Shown in pieces: positions 34,374 to 42,023 of a DNA stretch of 64,000 nucleotides (position 1 is its first letter; every line of letters begins with the position of its first letter). The DNA lies in contig CAIVPX010000030.1 in assembly GCA_903907905.1 (NCBI GenBank), positions 62,001 to 126,000 on the forward strand, written 5' to 3'. A program made the position numbers and the translations under genes. This stretch comes from an uncultured bacterium (GTDB taxonomy: Bacteria; Pseudomonadota; Gammaproteobacteria; Burkholderiales; Burkholderiaceae_E). Under the pieces are notes generated by a model. It was not told the DNA's origin and ran no database searches. It saw only the letters and a program-made list of their open reading frames with translations.

Positions 34374-35576
34374 ATGCGTAAACTCATGGTGACCCGGCCG
34401 GTCGCGCTTGTCGCGGCGATCACCTTCTGCAACACCTTCGCGATCGGCGCCTTCCCGGTCCTGTTGCCCGACATCGGTTCCGAGGCCGGGTTCGATGACG
34501 TCGTGCTGGGCATGCTGGCGGGTGCTTTCGGCCTGGCGCGTCTGATCGCCGATATCCCGGCAGGCCTGCTGATTGCCCATCATCTGCGCCGGGCCATGCT
34601 GTTGGGCGCCCTCTGCCTCACCCTGGGCAACCTGCTGCTGGTGTCCGGCGGGCCCCTACCCGTCCTGCTCGCAGGACGTGCCCTGTATGGCGCGGGGCAT
34701 GCACTGGCCATGCTGTCGGGGTTGCTGACGGTCGCACGTTTTGCCGGGCAGGGGGCTCACGGCTTTTCGCTCAATGTGTACGAATTCAGCGGCATGACGG
34801 GCATGCTGCTGGGCATGGCACTGGTGGCCGTATTGCCGGGGACGTGGTCCTGGCATCTGACCCTGCTCGTGGCGTCCCTGCCCCAGTTCGTGGGCGTGGC
34901 ATTGCTGCCCTGGCTGCTCCGTGAAATGCCACCCGATGGGGTCGTGGCCGCCGAATCGGCCGCGGCAAACCTGTCGTCCGGGGCCGGGGGTTCTTCGGTG
35001 CGCGAGGTGTTGGGGTTGTCGCGGCTCACCGTGCTGGCCTACCTCGCCGGCTGCATGATCGCGGTTGCCTGGGCAGCGGTGGGGCAGTTCATCCTGCCGC
35101 TGCGCGCCGCCCGCGATTTCGAGCTTTCTCGAGAGGGCGTAGCGCTGCTGCTGGCGGTGCCGCAGGTTTTTGATGTCTGCCTGCTGTTGCCCGTCGGCAA
35201 GCTCGCCGACCGGGTCTCCCGCGTGCGCCTGCTCGGTTTCATTTTGCTGCTGCTCTGCGCCGGGGTGGCGGCGATGGCATTCGGTTCGCTGCCCTTTGCA
35301 CTGGTCGGCTGCGCCCTGTTTGGCCTCGGTCTGGCCTCCTGGATGCTTCCCGTGGGCTTGCTCGGGCGGCCGGCCTCGCCCAGGGCGGCCGCCTGGCGCA
35401 CAGCCCTCTACCGGGTCTGTATCGATATCGGCGTTTTTTTCGGGCCGCTGATCAGCGGTGTGCTGGCCCAGCGCGGCCATCTCTGGCTGATGGGTGCCTT
35501 CTGTGCGCTCGGCTTGCTTGCCCTGAGCGTGGCTCTCTTTCGGCATGCCCGGCGAGAAGATTCAATGGCCGATTGA
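34374..35576 (+). CDS. MFS transporter
   Basis: Encodes 400 residues with twelve predicted membrane segments. The segment between helices 2 and 3 (GLARLIADIPAGLLIAHHLR) replaces the classical MFS motif A. The protein probably exports or imports a small organic acid used by the neighbouring flavoproteins; the substrate cannot be read. Start ATG 34374 or the in-frame ATG 34386. Confidence 0.87.
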   Translation: MRKLMVTRPVALVAAITFCNTFAIGAFPVLLPDIGSEAGFDDVVLGMLAGAFGLARLIADIPAGLLIAHHLRRAMLLGALCLTLGNLLLVSGGPLPVLLAGRALYGAGHALAMLSGLLTVARFAGQGAHGFSLNVYEFSGMTGMLLGMALVAVLPGTWSWHLTLLVASLPQFVGVALLPWLLREMPPDGVVAAESAAANLSSGAGGSSVREVLGLSRLTVLAYLAGCMIAVAWAAVGQFILPLRAARDFELSREGVALLLAVPQVFDVCLLLPVGKLADRVSRVRLLGFILLLLCAGVAAMAFGSLPFALVGCALFGLGLASWMLPVGLLGRPASPRAAAWRTALYRVCIDIGVFFGPLISGVLAQRGHLWLMGAFCALGLLALSVALFRHARREDSMAD

Positions 35577-35620
35577 GCGCAGAAATTCCCGGGCGCACCG
35601 ATCGGTACGGCGCTAGATGA

Positions 35621-35642
35621 AAAGCTACTGTGCGGTAGTTTT
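35621..35642. promoter_or_regulatory. Near-perfect palindrome, candidate TetR operator
   Basis: The 22-base site has the core CTACTGTGCGGTAG and outer AAA/TTT arms; nine of eleven base pairs match. It lies about 90 bases before the acyl-CoA ligase start, and a TetR gene follows that ligase. A related site, TACTGTCCAGTA, lies before the Baeyer-Villiger monooxygenase at 49165. Confidence 0.5.
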
Positions 35643-35730
35643 CCCGGTAGACTTCACGCTCGCACGGTCCAAAACCTGCACGGCTTCGGGTCGTGCGCCT
35701 GGGCGTGGTTTGATCGAGGGAGACATCAAG

Positions 35731-37392
35731 ATGGGAGAGATCGCTGAAAAAGCGGCCCCCTGGCTGGTCCATGACTGGGAGACCCTGACCTTTGGCAGCG
35801 CGCTGCGACGCAGCGCAAGCCTGTACCCTGATCGCTGTGCGCTGTCGGGCATGGGGCAGCGGGTCAGTTTTGCCGAGCTCGATCGGGCGAGCGATGAATT
35901 GGCCCACGGCCTGGCCGATCTCGGTGTGGGTCGGGGCGATCAGGTGGCGATCTGGGTCACCAACTGCCCGGACTGGGTCATCTGCTGGATGGCCTGCGCA
36001 CGCTTGGGTGCGGTGCTGGTCACGGTCAACACCCGCTTCAAGCTCGAGGAAGTCGAATACATCCTGCGGCAGTCTGATGCGCGTGTGCTCATCGCGATGG
36101 ACCGCTACTGGAACATCGACTTCCTGGGCATGATCCGCGAACTGGTGCCTGAGAGTGCCTCGGCCTCCCCGGGTCAATGGCAGAGCGCGCGCCTGCCGCA
36201 ACTGCGTTCGATTGTGCTGTGGGATGCTGTCGAGTCGCCGGGCACCGATCATTTGGCAGGGCTGCGTGCGCGCGGGGCACGACGCATGGCGCAAGGGGCG
36301 ACGCTGCCCGAGGCCGATCCGGCTGATCCGGTGATCATCGTCTACACCTCGGGCACCACGGGTCATCCCAAGGGCGCGATGCACAACCACAGGGTGCTGC
36401 GCAATGCGGCCAACATTGCCCGCGTAATGCATATCGAGCCGGGCGACGTCATCCTCGGCCACATGCCGCTCTACCACATTGCCGGTGCGATCACCGCCTG
36501 CTCGCCCACCATTTTGCTGGGCTGCACGCTGGTGACGCTGCCGCAGTGGATCACCGACGACGCCTTGGAGACCATCGAGCGTGAGCGCGTCACGATTTTT
36601 GGCGGCATCCCGACGCACTTCATCGATTGCCTCGATTCGATTCGCAAGCGACCGCGCGACGTCAGTTGTCTCAAGTCGGCCTGGATCGGCGGGGCGCCGG
36701 TCACACCGGACGTGGCGCTGGCGTCTCGCGAGGAGCTCGGCCTCCAGGGGCTGCTCGCGGTGTACGGCATGACCGAAACCACCGCCGCCACCGTGTTCAG
36801 CCGTTTCGAAGACCCGATCGAGATTCTTTGCGACAACAAGGGCAAGCCCATCGGCGAGTTCGAGGTGATCGTCTGCGACCCGGCGACCGGTCAGGCCCTG
36901 CCTGCAGGGCAGGTCGGCGAGGTGAGGGTGCGCGGGCACATCGTGATGATGGGCTACTACAAGAACCCCGAGGCGACGGCCGAAGTGATTCTGCCCGACG
37001 GCTGGTTTCGCACCGGCGATCTGGGCGTGTTCGACGAGGCCGGCTATCTCAAGATCACCGGTCGCCTGAAGGAGATGTTCATCGTCGGCGGCTCCAATGC
37101 CTACCCGGCCGAGATCGAGCGTTTGCTGCAGGGCGTGGCGCAGATCAAGCAGGCGGTGGTGGTCGGTGTGCCCGACCGTCGCCTGGGCGAGGTGGGGTTT
37201 GCCTTCGTGCAGTTGCACGAAGGTGCGCAGATCGACGACTCCGAGTTGATCGCCACCTGCCGGAAACTGATGGCCGACTATAAGGTGCCGCGCTTCGTGC
37301 GCTTTGTAGACGACTTCCCCCGCACCACCACCGGTAAGATCCAGCGCTTCATCCTGCAGCGGCAGGCGCGCGAACAACTGCCCTCAGGCTGA
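35731..37392 (+). CDS. AMP-dependent acyl-CoA synthetase (ligase)
   Basis: Encodes 553 residues from ATG 35731, with GAGGGAGA upstream. Adenylation motifs are IIVYTSGTTGHPKGAMHNH, AVYGMTETTAATVF, GWFRTGDLGVFD and the C-terminal catalytic Lys in TTTGKIQRFIL. It activates a carboxylic acid to its CoA thioester. It is followed 13 bases later by a TetR gene, a pattern common in fatty, cyclic or aromatic acid catabolism. The acid is unknown. The longer frame from 35617 starts before the ribosome site and overlaps the palindrome. Confidence 0.92.
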   Translation: MGEIAEKAAPWLVHDWETLTFGSALRRSASLYPDRCALSGMGQRVSFAELDRASDELAHGLADLGVGRGDQVAIWVTNCPDWVICWMACARLGAVLVTVNTRFKLEEVEYILRQSDARVLIAMDRYWNIDFLGMIRELVPESASASPGQWQSARLPQLRSIVLWDAVESPGTDHLAGLRARGARRMAQGATLPEADPADPVIIVYTSGTTGHPKGAMHNHRVLRNAANIARVMHIEPGDVILGHMPLYHIAGAITACSPTILLGCTLVTLPQWITDDALETIERERVTIFGGIPTHFIDCLDSIRKRPRDVSCLKSAWIGGAPVTPDVALASREELGLQGLLAVYGMTETTAATVFSRFEDPIEILCDNKGKPIGEFEVIVCDPATGQALPAGQVGEVRVRGHIVMMGYYKNPEATAEVILPDGWFRTGDLGVFDEAGYLKITGRLKEMFIVGGSNAYPAEIERLLQGVAQIKQAVVVGVPDRRLGEVGFAFVQLHEGAQIDDSELIATCRKLMADYKVPRFVRFVDDFPRTTTGKIQRFILQRQAREQLPSG

Positions 37393-37405
37393 AAGCTCAG
37401 CGCTC

Positions 37406-38029
37406 ATGGCGATTCGCGACGAACTCAAGCAGTTCAAGAAAGAGCGCATCCTCGAAGAGGCGGTGCGCCTCTTTTATGAACGCGGATTTCGCGGCACCAG
37501 TCTCGATGCGATTGCCGAGTCGCTCGACATGACCAAGCCCTTCATTTACGCCGCTTACGAGCGCAAGACCGACATCCTGGTCGAGATCTACATGCGGGCG
37601 CTGTTGCCTTCGCTGGAGGCAATACAGCAGGCGCGCGCTCAGGGGGGGGCGCCGGCCGCGCAGCTCTGGCGCTTCGCCTTCAACTACACGCGGGTGGTGA
37701 TCAGCAACCAGCGCGGCACGGCGGTATTCTTTCGCGAGGAGGTCTCCATCCCGAAGGAGTCGCGCCGCGAAATCAATCGCATCAAGAAGGTGATGGATGA
37801 TGAAGTGGCCGGACTGCTGAACGAGGGCGTGCGCAGCGGTGATTTCTCGGTGGGCGATGCACGCACCGCGGCGCTTGCCATCATCGGCATGGTGAGCTGG
37901 GCCTATCTCTGGTATCGCGAGGGCGGGCGGCTGTCACCGAATCAGATCGCAGGCGAACTCGCCAGCCACGCACTGCGCATGGCCGGTGTGGGGCCCGAGG
38001 CGCTGGCCCAGGCGCAGGGCCACGATTAA
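37406..38029 (+). CDS. TetR-family transcriptional regulator
   Basis: Encodes 207 residues. The N-terminal helix-turn-helix at about 12-58 reads KERILEEAVRLFYERGFRGT, IAESLDMTKPFIYAAYE. The C-terminal ligand domain resembles regulators that sense acyl-CoA esters. It is co-transcribed with the ligase and probably binds the palindrome at 35621. The LLM monooxygenase gene follows 53 bases later. Confidence 0.92.
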   Translation: MAIRDELKQFKKERILEEAVRLFYERGFRGTSLDAIAESLDMTKPFIYAAYERKTDILVEIYMRALLPSLEAIQQARAQGGAPAAQLWRFAFNYTRVVISNQRGTAVFFREEVSIPKESRREINRIKKVMDDEVAGLLNEGVRSGDFSVGDARTAALAIIGMVSWAYLWYREGGRLSPNQIAGELASHALRMAGVGPEALAQAQGHD

Positions 38030-38082
38030 GGGCTTGCGCCTGGCCCGACCGGTACACGCGGGTTTGAAGAAGGGAGATCAAA

Positions 38083-39318
38083 ATGAAATTCATGTCGTTC
38101 AATCTGATGCCCTATCGGTTTTTGCCGATGGACTTTCCCGAGCGCTACCACTCCGTGTGGGTCGACATTCCCGGCGATCTTTACGACCCGGTCAAGGGCA
38201 ATCAGCTCTACAACGAGTACATGGACCAGCTCGAATATGCCGCCGAACTGGGCTTTGACGGCATCTGCGTCAACGAGCATCACGCCAATGGCTATGGGCT
38301 GATGCCCTCGCCCAACCTGATCGCCTCGGCGCTCGCGCGTCGAACCCGCGATGCAGCGATCATTGTGCTGGGCAACTCGGTGGCGCTGTACAACCCGCCG
38401 GTGCGCATTGCCGAAGAAATGGCGATGATCGACTGCATTTCGGGTGGACGCATGGTGGCCGGCTTTCCGGTGGGCACCAGCATGGACACCAATTACGCTT
38501 ACGGTGAGGTGCCCACCACGCTGCGCGAAAAATACTACGAGGGTGTGCGTCTCATTCTCGAGGCCTGGCAGCGCAACGATGTCTTCGCCTTCAACGGCGA
38601 GTTCACGCAACTGCGCTATGTCAACTGCTGGCCCAAGCCCATTCAGAAGCCCTATCCGCCGGTCTGGATTCCCGGGGGCGGATCAGTCGAAACCTGGGAC
38701 TACTGCGCCGACATGGGCTTTCTCTACAGCTATCTGTCCTTCTCGGGCTACAAGCGCGCCAAGGTGTTCATGGACGGCTTCTGGCAGACGCTCGAGCGCA
38801 AGGGTCTGCCGCGAAACCCCTACCAGGCGGGCTTCGTGCAGTTCGTCGCGGTCGGCGACTCCGATGATGAAGTGGCTGAAAAATTCGGCCCGCACGCCGA
38901 GTGGTTCTTCAACAAGACCCAGCATATTTATGGCGGCTTTGTCGAAGCCCCTGGCTATCGCACGCTCAACACCATCAAGCTGGGCATGGAGAGCCAGCAG
39001 AAGGGCCCGCGCATCATCGACACCACCTGGAAGGAAATGGTCGATCGCGGCACGGTCATTGCCGGCACGCCCAAGCGTGTGGCCGAGCAGATCGAAGATC
39101 TCGCGCGTACGCTCAATGTCGGTCACCTGGGCATCCTCGCGCAGTTCGGCGACATGCCGCACGAGCGCGTCATGACCAACCTGAAGCGGATCGCCACCGA
39201 AGTAACGCCCGGCCTCAAGCACCTGTTTGACGACAAGTGGGAAGACCACTGGTGGCCCAAGCGCCTCGCAGCACCCCGCGAGCCTGAGGTGATGCCGCGG
39301 TTTGCACGCGCCGCCTGA
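38083..39318 (+). CDS. LLM-class flavin-dependent monooxygenase (luciferase family)
   Basis: Encodes 411 residues of the bacterial luciferase TIM-barrel family: QLEYAAELGFDGICVNEHHA, LGNSVALYNPPVRIAEEMAM, MIDCISGGRMVAGFPVGTSM and YPPVWIPGGGS. Such enzymes use reduced FMN or F420 and oxygen to hydroxylate or cleave substrates; F420 is unlikely here, so FMNH2 supplied by a separate reductase is expected. It lies between the TetR and hydrolase genes, with AGAAGGGAG upstream. It probably oxidises an intermediate of the same pathway. Confidence 0.9.
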   Translation: MKFMSFNLMPYRFLPMDFPERYHSVWVDIPGDLYDPVKGNQLYNEYMDQLEYAAELGFDGICVNEHHANGYGLMPSPNLIASALARRTRDAAIIVLGNSVALYNPPVRIAEEMAMIDCISGGRMVAGFPVGTSMDTNYAYGEVPTTLREKYYEGVRLILEAWQRNDVFAFNGEFTQLRYVNCWPKPIQKPYPPVWIPGGGSVETWDYCADMGFLYSYLSFSGYKRAKVFMDGFWQTLERKGLPRNPYQAGFVQFVAVGDSDDEVAEKFGPHAEWFFNKTQHIYGGFVEAPGYRTLNTIKLGMESQQKGPRIIDTTWKEMVDRGTVIAGTPKRVAEQIEDLARTLNVGHLGILAQFGDMPHERVMTNLKRIATEVTPGLKHLFDDKWEDHWWPKRLAAPREPEVMPRFARAA

Positions 39319-39421
39319 TGCGGCGGCTGTCGCTGACGGCGCATTCGCGCGCGCAGCCTGGCGGGTGGGGCGGGATCCGGCGCGGTCGTGCGCAGATCGC
39401 AACGAACAGGGAGACAAAAAG

Positions 39422-40207
39422 ATGAGCACCAAGCTGATCAGCATCGAGGGCCGGGGCAGTTCGGCCGACTGTCACATGTCGGGTCGCGGCGAGCCGCTGC
39501 TCTATCTGCATGGAGCCTTCGGGCTCAAGTGGTCGATGCCGCTGGTCGAGGCGCTGGCCGAGCGCCACACGGTGATCGCCCCCCATCTGCCTGGCTATGG
39601 ACGCAGTGATGGACTGGAGCGCATCAAGACCTTCTACGACCTGTCGGTCTGGATCGATGAAGTGCTGGACGCCGAGGGCGTGGAGTCGATCCGGGTGGTG
39701 GGGCATGACTTTGGTGGTGCGGCCGCCGCCGAATATGCTGCGCTCTTTCGCCGGCGCGTAAGCGCCCTCACGCTGCTTGCGCCCTACGGCCTGTGGCCCG
39801 AGGGTGAGCCGCTGGCCGATATCTTCGGGCTGACGCCCGGTGCGCTCACCAAGCTACTTTTTACCGATCCCCTTGGCGAGGCGGCGCAGGACTTCAACCG
39901 GCAATACTCCGACAAGGCGCAGCAGGACGAGGCGATTCTTGCGCGCCGGCAGGCGATGATTGCCGCAGCCAAGCTGCTTTGGCCCATTCCTGACAAGGGC
40001 CTCATCCATCGCTTGTACCGCATTCAGGTTCCCACGGTGGTGGTGGGCGGGCGCCATGACCGGATGATGGGCGCCGACTACATCAAGCGATTTGCGGAGG
40101 GTATTCGCGGTGCGCGTGCGGTGACTGTCGATGCCGGACACATGATTCCCCAGGAAGCGGCGGCCGAGGTCGCCGCGCTGCTCGCGGTTGCGGCCGCGCG
40201 GACCTAG
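39422..40207 (+). CDS. Alpha/beta hydrolase with Asp nucleophile (epoxide hydrolase/dehalogenase-like)
   Basis: Encodes 261 residues from ATG 39422, with GGGAG upstream. The oxyanion region is LLYLHGAFGLK. The nucleophile elbow reads VVGHDFGGAAAA, so the nucleophile is Asp, not Ser. The acid and base are probably Asp in GGRHDRMMG and His in DAGHMIP. An Asp nucleophile is typical of epoxide hydrolases and haloalkane or fluoroacetate dehalogenases. Downstream of a monooxygenase, opening an epoxide or a halogenated ring is possible; some C-C hydrolases are related but use Ser. Confidence 0.85.
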   Translation: MSTKLISIEGRGSSADCHMSGRGEPLLYLHGAFGLKWSMPLVEALAERHTVIAPHLPGYGRSDGLERIKTFYDLSVWIDEVLDAEGVESIRVVGHDFGGAAAAEYAALFRRRVSALTLLAPYGLWPEGEPLADIFGLTPGALTKLLFTDPLGEAAQDFNRQYSDKAQQDEAILARRQAMIAAAKLLWPIPDKGLIHRLYRIQVPTVVVGGRHDRMMGADYIKRFAEGIRGARAVTVDAGHMIPQEAAAEVAALLAVAAART

Positions 40208-40320
40208 CCCGGCGCCTTGTGCCCGGGCCGGGTTGATGTGCCGCAGCGACCCGGCCGATGGCGCTCCGTCGCGTCTGAGGGCGTCACGCGAGCCGGCGTG
40301 CCGTCGCTTTCCCGTTGGCC

Positions 40321-40364
40321 CTGAGTTGCCCCTGAGTTGCCCCTCAGTTGCCCCTCAGTTGCCC
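40321..40364. repeat. Four tandem 11-base repeats overlapping a stop codon
   Basis: Four direct copies of CTSAGTTGCCC (S is G, G, C, C) run without gaps. The fourth copy contains the stop codon of the minus-strand hydrolase gene (40355-40357). The unit is not a multiple of three; copies lie after the stop, so changes in copy number would not alter the protein. The rest of the convergent gap 40208-40354 holds no gene. Confidence 0.85.
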
Positions 40365-41233
40365 AGATGACCCTTGAACCAATCGAGCGCGGCGGCGATC
40401 GACTGTGGCCGCAGGGTCATGTCCGGATCGTAGTGGCGGCCTTGCAGCGTGATCAGCTTCTTGGGCTCGCCCGCGAGCGCGAAGGCCGCCAGCTGGCCCT
40501 CGACGGGCGTCTGCGTGTCGCGATCGGCGACGATCATCAGAAAGGGCGTGGGGGCGATGCGCGCGATGAATGCGGCCGGCTCATAGGTGCGCATCAGCTC
40601 GAGGCTGCGCAGCGTGGTGGCGTTGGGATAGACGCCCTGGGTATCGACCACGCCCGCCCACTCCTCGGTTTCCGAGCCCGGGTAGGCCGCCTTGGACACG
40701 GTAGGCGGCACGCCCCGCGCCCGGGCATCGCGATCATCGGCCAGACGTTTCAGAAAGCGCTCACGCTTGTCGGCAGGTACCCAGGCGTCGAAATTGCCCT
40801 GACCCGTGACCAGCGGTACCTGCGCCACCACGCAGCGCACCCGGCGGTCGAGTGCGGCCACCGTGATGGCATGACCGCCCGCGTAACTGACGCCCCAGAG
40901 GCCCACGCGATCGGCGTCCACGCCCGGCAGCATGCGAATGAAGGAGAGGGCCGCGCGCATGTCCTCGACCTGCAGCCAGGGGTGGCTCTCAAGGCGCGGC
41001 CAGCCCTCGCTGTTGCCATAGCCGCGATGGTCGTAGGCCAGGCAGACGAAACCAGCCGCCGCAAAGGCCTCGGCATAGCGCCCCAGGCCCATGTCCATCA
41101 CGGCCGAAAATCCGTGTGACAGCAGAATGGCTGGGCGTTTCGGGTGGGCAGCGTCGCCGGCGGGGCGCCAGATCCGGCCGGCGAGCTTGACGCCTTCTCC
41201 GTCAAAGATGATGTCCTGGGTCTCGATGCTCAT
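40355..41233 (-). CDS. Alpha/beta hydrolase (Ser nucleophile), dienelactone-hydrolase/peptidase-like
   Basis: Encodes 292 residues. The core has ILLSHGFSAVMD, LAYDHRGYGNSEGWPR and the nucleophile elbow WGVSYAGGHA with Ser; the acid lies in VADRDTQTP and the base in QGRHYDPD. Proteins of this type cleave esters or acylated products. It lies on the Liv transporter strand, 79 bases after livF, and is convergent with the Asp-nucleophile hydrolase. It could cleave the ester made by the Baeyer-Villiger enzyme, but that is only a guess. Confidence 0.85.
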   Translation of the reverse strand: MSIETQDIIFDGEGVKLAGRIWRPAGDAAHPKRPAILLSHGFSAVMDMGLGRYAEAFAAAGFVCLAYDHRGYGNSEGWPRLESHPWLQVEDMRAALSFIRMLPGVDADRVGLWGVSYAGGHAITVAALDRRVRCVVAQVPLVTGQGNFDAWVPADKRERFLKRLADDRDARARGVPPTVSKAAYPGSETEEWAGVVDTQGVYPNATTLRSLELMRTYEPAAFIARIAPTPFLMIVADRDTQTPVEGQLAAFALAGEPKKLITLQGRHYDPDMTLRPQSIAAALDWFKGHLGN

Positions 41234-41312
41234 GGGTGCGGTCCTTGAAAGGCCGCGAGCGCCGCTCGCGAGGGCGAGACGGCAGCTGGCGACACGGGGT
41301 AGCGGGGGCGGA

Positions 41313-42023
41313 TCAGAGGTAGGCGGCCGAGAGCTGGCTCACGATGTCCGCACGCGTGAGTTCGTCGCTGGTGCCCTGCATGACGACGCGGCCATGCCGA
41401 AGCACGTAGCCGTGCTGCGCCACCTTGAGGGCCATGGCGGCCATTTGCTCGGCGACGATCACGGTGGTGTTGCGTCGCCGGGTGTAGTCGGTGATGAACT
41501 CGAAGATCTGCGCAACGATGATGGGCGCGAGCCCGAGTGAGGGTTCGTCGAGCAGCATGTACTGTGGCTCGCGGATGGTGACGCTTGAGAGGATCAGCAT
41601 CTGCTGCTGGCCGCCCGAGAGCATGCCGGCCTTGCCGTGTCGTCGCTCTTTCAGGATGGGAAAGTTGTCGTAGACCTGCTCGACGGCCTGCGCAAAGGGC
41701 GTGCTGCGCGGGCCGAAGCTCCAGGCGATCGAAAGGTTTTCCTCGACGCTCATCGAGCGAAAGAGGCGTCGGCCCTCCATCGCGAGCGACAGCCCCCGAC
41801 GCGCCCGCTGGTGCGCGGGCAGTTGCTCAACCGCCTGGCCGCCCACGCGGATCGACCCCGCCGTGGCCGGGACCAGCCCGGCGATGGTCTTGAGCAGCGA
41901 GGATTTTCCCGCGCCGTTGGCGCCCAGCACGGCGGTGATTTCGCCGGGGCGCGCGCTGAGGGTGATGTCCTCGAGGGCCCGGATGTTGCCGTAAGACACG
42001 CTGATCTGGCTGAGTTCAATCAT
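41313..42023 (-). CDS. livF: Branched-chain-type ABC transporter ATPase, LivF
   Basis: Encodes 236 residues from ATG 42023, overlapping the upstream fusion gene by eight bases. It has Walker A GANGAGKSSLLK, the ABC signature MLSGGQQQML and Walker B YMLLDEPSLGLAP. LivF is the second ATPase of HAAT transporters for branched-chain amino acids, urea, or aromatic and cyclic acids. A longer frame reading back into the fusion gene is not real. Confidence 0.94.
   Translation of the reverse strand: MIELSQISVSYGNIRALEDITLSARPGEITAVLGANGAGKSSLLKTIAGLVPATAGSIRVGGQAVEQLPAHQRARRGLSLAMEGRRLFRSMSVEENLSIAWSFGPRSTPFAQAVEQVYDNFPILKERRHGKAGMLSGGQQQMLILSSVTIREPQYMLLDEPSLGLAPIIVAQIFEFITDYTRRRNTTVIVAEQMAAMALKVAQHGYVLRHGRVVMQGTSDELTRADIVSQLSAAYL

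Noticed and set aside
35452-37377. 641-residue minus-strand open frame opposite the acyl-CoA ligase
   Set aside because: It mirrors the well-supported ligase on the plus strand, has His/Arg/Gln-rich composition typical of antisense high-GC frames, and shows no domain.
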